From assembly GCA_034521495.1 (NCBI GenBank), contig JAXHMK010000010.1:806001-870000 (forward strand): a stretch of DNA of 64,000 nt, read 5' to 3'. A program made the translations under genes and the position numbers. The notes beneath the pieces were generated by a model. It searched no databases, was not told where the DNA came from, and saw only the letters and a list, made by a program, of their open reading frames with translations. The DNA is from Balneolaceae bacterium. Its GTDB lineage: Bacteria > Bacteroidota > Rhodothermia > Balneolales > Balneolaceae. The stretch's first letter is position 1, and every line of letters begins with the position of its first letter. Positions 53,287-63,044 of this stretch are shown piece by piece.

Positions 53287-54472
53287 AACGAATCCTGTAC
53301 TTAACATTTTATTTTAGGCCTGACTTATGTGCCGGTTCTTTTAGAAATTCTCCCCTTGTGGATGAGCTGGCAAAGCAAGTTGAAGGCAAGAATATTACCA
53401 TTGATGTCTTTACCACAAGTCCTAACCGATACGCAACATTCCGAGAAGACTTCAAAGAAAACGAACAGCTCGGAAATGTTTTCATCGAACGCATTGTGGT
53501 TCCATCGCATGAGAGTGGTGTGAAGGATCAAATAGTGAGTTTTAAAACGTATTTTTTTGAAGTTCTTAAGAGAACAAGAAACAGGAAATATGACCTGGTT
53601 TTTGCATCCTCCAGCCGGTTTTTTACTTCGTACCTTGGTTATTTAATAGCCAAACGAAATAATGCTTTGCTATATCTTGATATTCGTGATCTATTTAGTG
53701 AGACCATTAAGAACGTTTCAAAGAATCCGTTAATCAAATATTTAGTGACACCCTTTGTGAAGAATCGCGAAAAAAAAGTCTTTAATTATGCCTCGCATAT
53801 AAATTTGATTAGCGAAGGTTTTGAAGGAGATTTCATTACGTTTCAGGCAACCAATTTTTCATTTTATACACACGGAGTTGATCCTGTTTTTATAAAAGCT
53901 CAGAACCAGCGGGTGCCTCAAAATGGAAAGATTAAAAAAATAATTTATGCCGGAAATATTGGGGATGGTCAGGGACTGCATAAAATAATTCCTGAAGCTG
54001 CTAAACTTCTGGACGGAGAATATTTTTTCAGGATTATCGGAGATGGCGGTGCTAAACAAAAGCTTCTTAATAAATTACAAGAATTGGACGTAAACAACGT
54101 GGATATAGTAGAACCGATGAACCGAGATGAGATTGTTGAAGAATACAAAGATGCCGATATTTTACTTATACACCTTAATAATCTTCCAATTTTTAAAAAA
54201 GTTCTTCCGTCAAAAGTATTTGAACTCGCTGCTGTTGAAAAACCGATTTTAGCTGGTGTAAATGGATATGCCCAACAGTTTTTGAATGAAAATATTGAGG
54301 GTTCATTTATATTTGACCCGGAAATGTAGATGGGCTGATGAGTCAGATCAAAAATATAGAAAAATTCTTCACAAGCGGAACATCAATAAATAATAGCAGG
54401 TTTATTAATCAGTTCCATCGACAGAGAATCAAAGAACAGATGGCGAACTCTATTTTGAGTTATTTGAGATAA
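53283..54472 (+). pseudogene. Glycosyltransferase family 4 (WbuB-like), frameshifted near the end
   Basis: The frame from ATG 53283 is a GT-B enzyme (ILYLTFYFRPDLCAGSFRN, KYDLVFASSSRFFTSYLGYL, KKIIYAGNIGDGQGLHKIIPEA, LPSKVFELAAVEKPILAGVNG). It reaches GSFIFDPEM and stops at 54327-54329. In the next phase the family C-terminus continues (VDGLMSQIKNIEKFF, then FHRQRIKEQMANSILSYL) to TAA 54470-54472. One A missing at about 54320-54324 restores FDPENVDGL. The full protein would be about 396 residues. Without the tail, the last helices that cross back onto the N-domain are lost. Confidence 0.82.
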
Positions 54473-54562
54473 AATCTCTTATTTTGTAACCAAGTCGGAG
54501 TGTTAATTGCTTAATATTTTTTTCAATCGGTTACTAAGAAATTTTATTAAAGGAGATGATAA

Positions 54563-54706
54563 ATGTTTCATAGTAAAATTACGAATCGGGATGGAGTTCT
54601 TAATAAAGTGATTATCACCATGCATCAATACGCAAAAGTCCCGATCTCCCTTCTGTCGATAAATCTTATGGACATTATTTACTATCTGATCATTATATTT
54701 GTCTGA
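54563..54706 (+). CDS. Possible 47-residue small protein with strong ribosome-binding site
   Basis: ATG 54563 is preceded by AAAGGAGATGATAA, a near-perfect Shine-Dalgarno at good spacing and unusual for this genome. The frame runs 47 codons and ends in a hydrophobic segment (MDIIYYLIIIFV). No family is recognised. It lies in the 401-bp gap between the glycosyltransferase and the Wzi-like gene. It may be a remnant of a lost gene. The rest of the gap shows nothing else I can support. Confidence 0.3.
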   Translation: MFHSKITNRDGVLNKVIITMHQYAKVPISLLSINLMDIIYYLIIIFV

Positions 54707-54873
54707 GAAAAAATATAATCTCTTTTCTCATAATTATGCTGAAAAAGATTCAGAATTAGCCATAAACTTCAGCTCTGTCATGAGTAAATATTTTTTTGGC
54801 AACACAAACATTCAATAACTACTTATAATTTTATTGACAAGTTTGGATTTAAACTTACGAGCTTAGTACCCAT

Positions 54874-56532
54874 ATGCAAAAACTGTTCTACAAATCTATA
54901 CTACTTTTTTTTATTCTAATATTATCTCAGAAAAGTGGGTTTACACAAAGCCTTTCTATTGGTGATCCATTTGAATCATACATCCGTCTGTTAGGTACCG
55001 ATGGAAATATCAATGATCAACCTTCTTTTAATCTCCGTCCAATTTATTTTAAAGATAATCTGTCTGATTCCATATCTGATCAATTGCATCCCTGGCAAAA
55101 ACATCCTTTTTTCCAACAAGAGGATAGTAATTCGGAGCTTAATATTCAGCTGTTAGCTCCACAGTTGATGACTACTTTTAATAGTCATCTTCCAGTTGGT
55201 CAGAATGACGGGGCTTTGTGGCAGGGAAAGGGTTTAAACACCTTACTTTCAAGTGGATTTTCAGCTTCATATGGCCTTATCAGCACTTCATTTCAACCAC
55301 AATTCATATTCAGCCAAAATCTTGATTTTCAATTATCACAATTTCCACCACCAGGTGGCATTACTGAATTTGGAGATCCACGAAGTTACTCCGCTGTCAT
55401 AGATCAACCACAACGGTTCGGAAATGGAGCCTTAAGTAGATTTCATCCCGGCCAGTCCTGGATTAGATTAGAATATGATGGTGTTTCGGCTGGTATTTCA
55501 ACAGAAAATATTTGGAGCGGGCCTGCATTCCAAAATCCGATTATATTCAGCAACAATGCGCCCGGTTTTTTACATGCTTTTATTGGTACATATAAACCAG
55601 TCAAAACCCTAATTGGTAATTTTGAATGGCGGTTTCTTGGAGGGCGTTTGACAGAATCAAAATATTTTGATGAAATTAACTCCAATGATAAAAGATTCAT
55701 CAATGCTCTGATTCTTAATTATAGTCCCTCTTTTATACCTGGGCTGCATATAGGTGGAACCAGAATGATTCAAAAGTACTATCCTCCAAATGGTATTGAT
55801 TTTTCTGACATTACAGAAATATTTCAACCTTTTCTGAAAGACAAACTTAGGAGTCAAGATAACCCAAGTGGCAATTTAGGTTCTCACCAAATGATCTCTT
55901 TATTTGCAAGGTGGGTGTTTCCCTCCTATGGAATGGAAGTTTATACAGAATGGAGCCGAAATGATCATGCCGGAGATTTCCAAGATCTACTCCGTCACTT
56001 TGAACATGCCAGAGGGTATGTTCTTGGATTGAATAAAAAATTTGAACTTTCTAAATATAGATGGCTTACAACTAATATTGAAGTAACCCAACTGGAGGTA
56101 CCCCGTTTAGAAGAATTCAGACATACCGGTTCTTACTATAACAATGGTGAAGTTCCTCAAGGATTTACAAATCGTGGACAACTTTTAGGCGCTGGCATCG
56201 GCCCTGGGTCAAACAACCAGAGAATTCTGCTTAACTATTATCATCCAAAAGGGCTATGGGGATTCTCACTGAACCGAATTGTTCATCATAATGACCGGCT
56301 CTACCAACTCTACAAGAGAAATTTACTGGAAAGAAAACCCTCAGAACTTCATAATGTGGAATTTCGAGTTGGATTTCATGGACTCCGCTTCATCGAAATT
56401 CACAATTTTGAAATCCAAGCCGATCTCTACTGGAGCCATTTTCTGAATTACGACTACCAGTTCAAGAATGACCGGAATAATCTGAACCTGCAACTAAGTG
56501 TTCGGTATTTTTTACCTGGAATGATTCGATAA
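54874..56532 (+). CDS. Capsule-assembly Wzi-like outer-membrane protein
   Basis: A 552-residue protein with signal peptide (MQKLFYKSILLFFILILSQK, cleavage near Thr25). It opens with a conserved module SLSIGDPFESYIRLLG and HPWQKHPFF. A large beta-barrel then carries Wzi-family features: LPVGQNDGALWQGKGLNTLL, PGQSWIRLEYDGVSAGISTENIW, NNAPGFLHAFIGTYKP, and a late LLGAGIGPGSNNQRI. Wzi-type proteins hold capsule or other surface polymer at the outer membrane. It is the last rightward gene and converges with the leftward half, 15 bp apart. A paralogue with an inserted LysM lies at 58771-60658. Confidence 0.8.
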   Translation: MQKLFYKSILLFFILILSQKSGFTQSLSIGDPFESYIRLLGTDGNINDQPSFNLRPIYFKDNLSDSISDQLHPWQKHPFFQQEDSNSELNIQLLAPQLMTTFNSHLPVGQNDGALWQGKGLNTLLSSGFSASYGLISTSFQPQFIFSQNLDFQLSQFPPPGGITEFGDPRSYSAVIDQPQRFGNGALSRFHPGQSWIRLEYDGVSAGISTENIWSGPAFQNPIIFSNNAPGFLHAFIGTYKPVKTLIGNFEWRFLGGRLTESKYFDEINSNDKRFINALILNYSPSFIPGLHIGGTRMIQKYYPPNGIDFSDITEIFQPFLKDKLRSQDNPSGNLGSHQMISLFARWVFPSYGMEVYTEWSRNDHAGDFQDLLRHFEHARGYVLGLNKKFELSKYRWLTTNIEVTQLEVPRLEEFRHTGSYYNNGEVPQGFTNRGQLLGAGIGPGSNNQRILLNYYHPKGLWGFSLNRIVHHNDRLYQLYKRNLLERKPSELHNVEFRVGFHGLRFIEIHNFEIQADLYWSHFLNYDYQFKNDRNNLNLQLSVRYFLPGMIR

Positions 56533-56547
56533 TTTATCATTTTAGAA

Positions 56548-57772
56548 TTATTGTAAAAGCTGTTGATAAAGCTCCAAATATTTTTTTGTGATAGTATCCG
56601 CACCATAATTTTGTTCAACTTTCTTGATAGCTTCTTCCCTAATTGATTTCTTGTTCTGTTTATTTAATACGTATTGAACTCCCTTAATCATATCATCTAT
56701 CTGGTATGAAATAGCCAAATATCCGTTGATTTTGTGATCAATAATATCAGATGAGCCGGTCTTATCAAAACAAACAACGGGAGTTCCGCAGGCCATAGAT
56801 TCGGCTACTGTTTTTCCAAATGCCTCCATTCTCGACGGGGAGATATAAACGTCAGCGGCAGAGTAAGCCTTTCTTAGTTCATCACTCTCAAGGAAACCAA
56901 GATATCGAATACCTGGTTGATTCTTTTTTAACTCAATTGGATTATGCCTTCCAAAAAAAACAATCTCAACATCAAATTTTATTTTTTTCAAGATATCAAT
57001 CAGGATATCATAGCCTTTGTAAGCAGAATTCAAATATTGAGCACCAAATAATAAAACTGGTTTATCTTCAGATAGACTTAAATGTTGCTTCGCCTCACTC
57101 CTGTCAACAGGAAAAAAGCTTTTCAAATCAATATTATTTGAAATTGTTTCAATTCTGAAATCTCTAAGTAATCTGCTTTTTTTTGCTTGTTTTGAGATCC
57201 ATTCACTGATACCAACAAACGTAATATGTTCCGGGTAATGCCTTTTTTTTCTTTTCTGAAGATATGTTGATAAATCGCTCTCGTGGGTACTGCCAAGATG
57301 TGGGCAGCCTCCACATGAATCAATAAATCGTTCACATTCAAGGGAATAGTGACACCCTCCGGTCATCGGCCACATATCTCTCAATGTCCAAACAATAGGT
57401 TTTTTAATTTGGGCAAGATTTTTGATGTCAATAAATCCATTACAAACCCAATGCAGATGAATGATATCCGCTTGTCTGTATAGTTCATTTTTAATGAAAT
57501 TATAACCTGTCAGTCCGGGACTGAACTTAATGTCGGGTTGGTCCTCATAAAATAATTTATAGCTATTATCCACCTTCGTTCTGATTTTAGAAGCCAGACA
57601 ACCCAGTACACTCTTTGAGACAGAAACTACATTTTCAAAATCCTTGTGAATAAATGAGTTTGTGAGAATAGTGGATTGAACTCCGGATGATAATAGATCT
57701 TTATGAAGTATGTATGCACCTTTAGCCGCTCCTTCATTTCAGATTACCGGCAACCAAATGGAGTACCTTCAT
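56548..57772 (-). pseudogene. Glycosyltransferase family 4, frameshifted near its N-terminus
   Basis: The first codons from ATG 57772 read MKVLHLVAGNLK and stop. In the next phase NEGAAKGAYILHKDLLSSGV continues as the normal GT4 start and runs to the stop at 56548. One extra A in the AAA run at about 57736-57738 separates the two; removing it gives GNLNEGAAKG. Further motifs are VWTLRDMWPMTGGCHYSLEC, CGGCPHLGS (a Cys cluster), VLLFGAQYLNSAYKGYDIL and SRMEAFGKTVAESMACGTPVV (donor-site Glu pair). The expected length is about 408 residues. The start lies directly after the stop of the upstream gene (TAA-ATG). Confidence 0.83.
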
Positions 57773-58683
57773 TTAAAAAACCCTGGCAATTTTAATCATA
57801 AATCGTGGAATCAACAGTCTCCAAAGTTTACCGTTTTCCTTCTTCACTGTCTCTTGTGTATAATTTTTATCAACCTTTAAAACGGTTGGATGTTCCAGAT
57901 CTTTCTTCTCCTTAAAATGACCAACTGAATCCACACGCGTCTGAAATTTGTGTGTAGCCCCCTCTCCGAGGCCAATATTTTTTACCATATTTTCTTTGGG
58001 GACAATTGTATATCTTTTATTCATCAAAAGTGAAAGAGCCCACTGGTAATCCCAGGTATCTACTTTACCTTCTTTTAAATCACTGATTGTCTTTCGCCTG
58101 TAAATATATTCATGGAATGAAGATGTGTTCTTAAAAAGGGTGACCATATCACCCATCCCGAAATTGTGGTGAATGTCAATATCCAAGTCCATAATCCGAT
58201 CTTTCCATGTAGCCCACCCCCAAATATAAGACCGTGTAGAAAGAAAATAGTCTCCCTCAAATTGGTTTTCATATTTACCAAATTCATTTCTACCTGTAAT
58301 CATCCCGATCCGTCTGTCATTTTTATAAAGCTCCAACAACTCTTCACAATAATCAAAAAAAACTGGTGCAGGCAAACAATCGTCTTCAAGAATAATTCCT
58401 TGATCCTCATCCAGAAAAAACCATTTCAAAGCTTCATAAACAGCCTTTTTTACACCCAGATTTTCGGGCTGAAAAAGTATTTTTACCTCAATATCTTTTA
58501 TCAATATTGAGTTAAGATGTATTTCCTTACTTTCTCAACTTTTTTACTGTCTTTCAAATCATTTGGCTTGGGTCCATCACCAGCTATATAAATTCTCTTC
58601 GGGTGTGCTTTGTTAATTTCAGCCAACACTCTTTTTACTGTATTTAGCCGATTATAGGTAAGCAGGAGAACAGAAGTTTTCAA
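57773..58683 (-). pseudogene. Glycosyltransferase-like protein, frameshifted after 59 residues
   Basis: ATG 58683 opens MKTSVLLLTYNRLNTVKRVLAEI, a GT2/GNT-I-like start, and stops after KYILTQY. The other phase continues SILIKDIEVKILFQPENLGV without a gap, then WFFLDEDQGIILEDDCLPAP (a DD-type metal site), RSYIWGWATWKDR and TWDYQWALSLLMNKRYTIVP. One missing base near 58506-58510 explains the break. The full product would be about 303 residues and resembles the family sometimes annotated as haemolytic-protein HlpA-like or nucleotide-diphospho-sugar transferases. Substrate unknown. Confidence 0.75.
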
Positions 58684-58770
58684 AATGTTTAATTTGGACT
58701 ATTCATTCAAATTTGAACAGACTTGCCACTTTACAAACATTTAGAATACCCATTAAGATATAAGTTCAAG

Positions 58771-60658
58771 TTACCGTAAAAAATTATCGAAATTATACCG
58801 AAGGGTGAATTGCAGATTTGTATTGTAAACTGTTGGATTTTCAAAATCCAGAGTACCATGTTCGTGATGAAAGAACTTGGTTCTGTATAAATCAACCTGA
58901 AGTTCCAGCCTGTCTAACAAAAACACCAATGTATTTACACCAAAACGGAATTCCACTTCATTCACGATGCGTGGATTTCTTATTCCCCAAGGCCTTTCAC
59001 CGATTACCATATAATTCTCATAGAGCCGGGTATTATCGTGCACAATCCTGTTGAATGAGATTCCAAACATTCCTTTTGGCAAGAAATAGGAAAGGTGAAC
59101 TTTTTGGCTGTTTGAACCGGGGCCAATGCCAGCGCCTAAAAGTTGTCCCTCATGAGTATACCCCTGAATCACTGAACTGCTTCGATAAAAAGGCTGAGAA
59201 GGACGAAATTCAATGGATCGTGGTCTTTCAATCTGGGTTAACTCGAAATTCAGTGTGAGCCAGTGCTGGGTAGCCAGATTAACTCGTTTAAAAAACCCCA
59301 TGGTATAAACACGTGAATACTCGGGTTCCAATAGAAGGTCCCGTAAGCTTTTAGGAGGTGTATTTCTTGCCCATTCAGCATAAAATTCGAATCCATAATC
59401 GGGTATTCTCCATCGGCTGAACAGTGAAAACATCTGAAGCCTGTCTATATCAGATGGCTGACCGGATTCCATACGTCGAAAGGCTAAAAAATAGTCCCCA
59501 AATGACAGATCTGACTGAGGTTTAACTGCAATCTTCGATAGCCCTACATGTAAACCTTTGATATACTTGGGAGAATAGATAAGCGTGAGCCCATTTATCA
59601 TTCTTGAATCGTTAGACTCATCTTCATCAAAATAGTCGGATTCATCTAATCTGCCCCAAAAAAGTTCCCCTTCAAACGAGCCTATTCCTGTCTGAAACGG
59701 TTTGTGAGTGCCTATAAAAATGCGGAGAAATCCGGGAGCGTTATTACTCATCATAATCGGATTATAAATGGCCGGACCCAACCTCATATTAGCTGTAGAG
59801 AATCCGGCACTAAATTCGTTATACTCAGCACGAATCCATGATTGTCCCGGATCAATCTTACTGATCGGATCTGAACCAAATCGCTGGGGATAATCAATTA
59901 CACTGAATTCATATCCAAAGTCAGAAATCCCTTCCGGTGCAGGCCATCTCGAAAGCGGGAATTCTTTATTTGTGTTATATATAAAATTCGGACGGACAGA
60001 AGCTTTAACAGGACCATACGAGAAGTATGCCCCGGCCGAAATCATTGAGTTCAGTCCCTTCCCCTGCCACAATGCCCCGTCGTTTTGTCCGATTGGATAG
60101 TTGTTGTTATAAGTTGTTTTAAGAATTGGTGTATAATATTCCAGAGTCCATCTTGAGTCTGATGGTTCTTTTTGTATCTTTTTTACAACTTTAGCTACAG
60201 ATGTCTTTGGTTCTTCTACAACTAACTCCTGATCGATATATAAGGTATTGTTCTCAATATTGTTCCATTCAATGAGCTCCGCTTCTGTAATCCCATACAT
60301 TCGACTAATTCTGTAAACCGTTTCTCCCTGTTTCACCTTGGTGGGTCTGAACCGAATCTTGTGTTGTCACTTCTTCAATGATTTCAATAAACTCCACATC
60401 TTTCCCGAAAAAAGGATGTGTACTCCATGGGTGAGTTTCTTTCAGTTCAAGTTTTTGTAAATAATCCTCGGCAGATACAGACCGCAACATGAGTGAAGGC
60501 AGTTGAGCACTGTCATTTTCTGTTTCCAGAAGACGAAGGTATTGAAACATCGGGTCACCCACAGTCATCGTCTGTGAACAAGCAACCTCCACATTCACTA
60601 CAAATATTGTAACAGATGTAAAAAGGAGAAGAAATAAACGATTAAATACGGACTTCAC
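58771..60658 (-). pseudogene. Wzi-like outer-membrane protein with inserted LysM domain, frameshifted
   Basis: ATG 60658 starts a signal peptide and the same module as the paralogue at 54874 (TMTVGDPMFQYLRLLE, HPWSTHPFF). The frame ends at 60305. The other phase continues KVKQGETVYRISRMYGITEA, ELIEWNNIENNTLYIDQELVV, a clear LysM domain, then the barrel (YPIGQNDGALWQGKGLNSMI, PGQSWIRAEYNEFSAGFSTAN, LLGAGIGPGSNSQKV). One extra C in the CCC run at about 60340 (minus-strand CAGACCCACC) breaks the frame; removing it gives QTTKVKQGET. The repaired protein is about 628 residues. LysM usually binds peptidoglycan, so it could tie this polysaccharide anchor to the wall. Confidence 0.78.
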
Positions 60659-60762
60659 TTCACGATAACTTTGATCTAAATAAAATAAATACTTGTAATA
60701 TGCATTATGGGGCTCAGTATTAGCAAACTAAAATATCTTTAAAATATGATTCATTCAATTAT

Positions 60763-61860
60763 TCAACTATAATTCAATACTCTTTTATATAGTCCAGATA
60801 ATTTATCTTTATAGTCATCAGGATTAAAGTTTTGCTTAGCCAAGCGTTTCCCCTCGCCGCCTGTTTGTTCTCTTAGTTCAGAATCTTCTATAAGTTTCGA
60901 AATTTTCTGTATATAGCACTCTTTATCATCTGGTTCGCATAAAAATCCATTGATCCCCTCCTGAACGCTATCTGGTTGTCCGCCAACATTAGATACCACG
61001 CAGGGCAACCGGTTAACCATTGCATCCAATACCGAAAAACTGTGATTTTCGATCTTACTCGGCTGAAAATAGATAGAGGCACCGGCATAATATTTTCTGA
61101 CATCATTCTTAAAACCAGGAAAATGTATTCTATCGTCATCATTAGTTTTTTCCTTGAACTCTTTTAACAAAACTCCATCACCCAACCAGATAAATTCTAC
61201 ATTTTTGTACTTCTGCGTAATCCTTCGTGCGACATCCAGCCAGACTTCAGGATTCTTATACTCAACCATATGCCCCAAAGTCAAGACGGTGATACGATCA
61301 CTCTTTTCTCTAACGGGTAGTACCGATACATGATTTTTTCTGTAACAGTTGTGAAGAACTGCGGTCTGATCATTCGGGTACCCCCAGTTTTTGATAACTG
61401 ATTCCGCCGCCGCCCTGGAAACTCCGCATATCCACTGATTTTTATCAGATAACAAACTGAACATTTTAAAAAACAACCGGAATGGTTTCTTCAGATCTTT
61501 CTGTATGGTATGGAGAAGATAAACCATTGGATATTTACGGGTAAAAAAGTAGAGTGCATGTTGAGTTGTTCCGATCGATGCTACAACCATGTCCGGTTTG
61601 AACTGTTTCAAAACAGGCCCGTAGTTCAGATGCTCATAAAATACCGTGGTAAACATATTGTCAAAAAAAGCAGATCGTTTTATCAATTCTGTAAATGTAA
61701 ATCCCATTCCGGTGATAAATCGTTTGATCTCTTCATCGCTGCCCGGATCGATAACCACATGGGTTTCGTAACCTTTAGAATGGTGTGCATTCAGTATTCG
61801 CTTGAATGCCTCCCTTGTCCCTCCATTTTTACCAAATTGGGCAATCAGCAGGATTTTCAT
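60763..61860 (-). CDS. Glycosyltransferase family 4
   Basis: A 365-residue GT-B enzyme. It begins MKILLIAQFGKNGGTREAFKR, then KPDMVVASIGTTQHALYFF. The donor domain has ITVLTLGHMVEYKNPEVWLDV, VEFIWLGDGVLLKEFKEK, FPGFKNDVRKYYAGASIYF and FQPSKIENHSFSVLDAMVNRL, in which the usual Glu-x7-Glu appears as Glu...Asp. VVSNVGGQPDSVQEGINGFL completes the site. Intact. It lies between the Wzi/LysM gene and a GT2 gene on the same strand, with gaps of 104 and 56 bp. Confidence 0.88.
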   Translation of the reverse strand: MKILLIAQFGKNGGTREAFKRILNAHHSKGYETHVVIDPGSDEEIKRFITGMGFTFTELIKRSAFFDNMFTTVFYEHLNYGPVLKQFKPDMVVASIGTTQHALYFFTRKYPMVYLLHTIQKDLKKPFRLFFKMFSLLSDKNQWICGVSRAAAESVIKNWGYPNDQTAVLHNCYRKNHVSVLPVREKSDRITVLTLGHMVEYKNPEVWLDVARRITQKYKNVEFIWLGDGVLLKEFKEKTNDDDRIHFPGFKNDVRKYYAGASIYFQPSKIENHSFSVLDAMVNRLPCVVSNVGGQPDSVQEGINGFLCEPDDKECYIQKISKLIEDSELREQTGGEGKRLAKQNFNPDDYKDKLSGLYKRVLNYS

Positions 61861-61916
61861 TTTAACAATTCATATTCACTTAAAATATTACGGTTTAATC
61901 ACTCCACCTTATCAGT

Positions 61917-63008
61917 TTATCCACTGGAGTATTTCTTGTTCCTTCTGAAAGCAAGTGAATTGAGAATCAGATAAAAAAGCTCTTTCACCGAAAAATGGAG
62001 ATAATATTTATCTCCCGAAAAGAAAAGTTTCCAGAGAATTTTCGGAGTGAATCTTTTATTTGTACTGCAATAATATTTAAAACTTTTCGCTTTGGTTCTA
62101 AACAAAGTGTCTTTCAAATTTTCGCTAAACTCAGGCTCAATATATATCTGCCTTTTCTTATTTACATCAATCAAATAATCGACCCATTTACTGAGCTTAA
62201 TCAGTTCATCTTTTTCAAAAAAAGGAATTTCAAAAAAAAGTTTTTGATGTGTTTCAACCTCTTCTAACGTCACTTCACGAGATAAAAATTCCATCAGCAT
62301 CTCTACTCTAACGCCAGGTAAATCTTTAAGAGCTTGAAGTTGATTTTTACTCTTATTGTAATTTCCAGGAAGTTTAGTTCTTTGATCTTCATGTATTCGG
62401 TACCAGTGTAAAATTTTCGGAATATTAGCCAATTTTTGATGTTTTGCAATATCAACCCATAATCTGTAATCCTGACCTTTGGTATAGTTTTCATTATATC
62501 GTAGGCCTAATTCATCTAAAACATCCTTGCGTATGATTGATACAGGATGCCAGATACAATTATTGCAAAACAACCTTGCTAAAATTTCTTCATGTGTTTC
62601 AGGTGATTTCCAGATCGTTTCATTCTTCTTCCCCAGAGTTTTCATCCAGGCAGATGATACCGCAACATCTTTATGTGTATCCATAAAACTCACCTGCGTT
62701 TCCAAGCGATTTGGCAGGCTTACATCATCGGCATCCATTCTTGCAATATACTTTCCTTTGGCTACTTCCAATCCCTTATTAAGCGAAAAACTCAAACCCC
62801 GATTTTGCTGGTTTTTCATAAAAATAATCCGGTCATCCTTCGAGCGATAGAACTCAATAATTTCGCTCGTGGAGTCTGTTGAACCGTCATCAATGATTAA
62901 AAACTCAAAATCCTGGTACGTCTGATTTAATATACTTTCAATGGCTTTTCCGATATAGGATTCAGCACTGTATGTAGACATTAAGATGGATACAGTTAGA
63001 TTCATCAT
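61917..63008 (-). CDS. Glycosyltransferase family 2
   Basis: A 363-residue GT-A enzyme, starting at ATG 63008 (a second ATG follows directly). The family core is SILMSTYSAESYIGKAIESIL, FLIIDDGSTDSTSEII (nucleotide site), NRGLSFSLNKGLEVAKGKYI and ARMDADD (metal-binding DxD). WHPVSIIRKDVL and KGQDYRLWVDIAK lie at the acceptor side. The C-terminal 100 residues are less conserved and basic, with a hydrophobic end that might touch the membrane. Adds a sugar in the cytoplasm. Specificity unknown. Confidence 0.9.
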   Translation of the reverse strand: MMNLTVSILMSTYSAESYIGKAIESILNQTYQDFEFLIIDDGSTDSTSEIIEFYRSKDDRIIFMKNQQNRGLSFSLNKGLEVAKGKYIARMDADDVSLPNRLETQVSFMDTHKDVAVSSAWMKTLGKKNETIWKSPETHEEILARLFCNNCIWHPVSIIRKDVLDELGLRYNENYTKGQDYRLWVDIAKHQKLANIPKILHWYRIHEDQRTKLPGNYNKSKNQLQALKDLPGVRVEMLMEFLSREVTLEEVETHQKLFFEIPFFEKDELIKLSKWVDYLIDVNKKRQIYIEPEFSENLKDTLFRTKAKSFKYYCSTNKRFTPKILWKLFFSGDKYYLHFSVKELFYLILNSLAFRRNKKYSSG

Positions 63009-63044
63009 TCTTCTTTCTTCATTTAATCAATGCCATATTGATTC

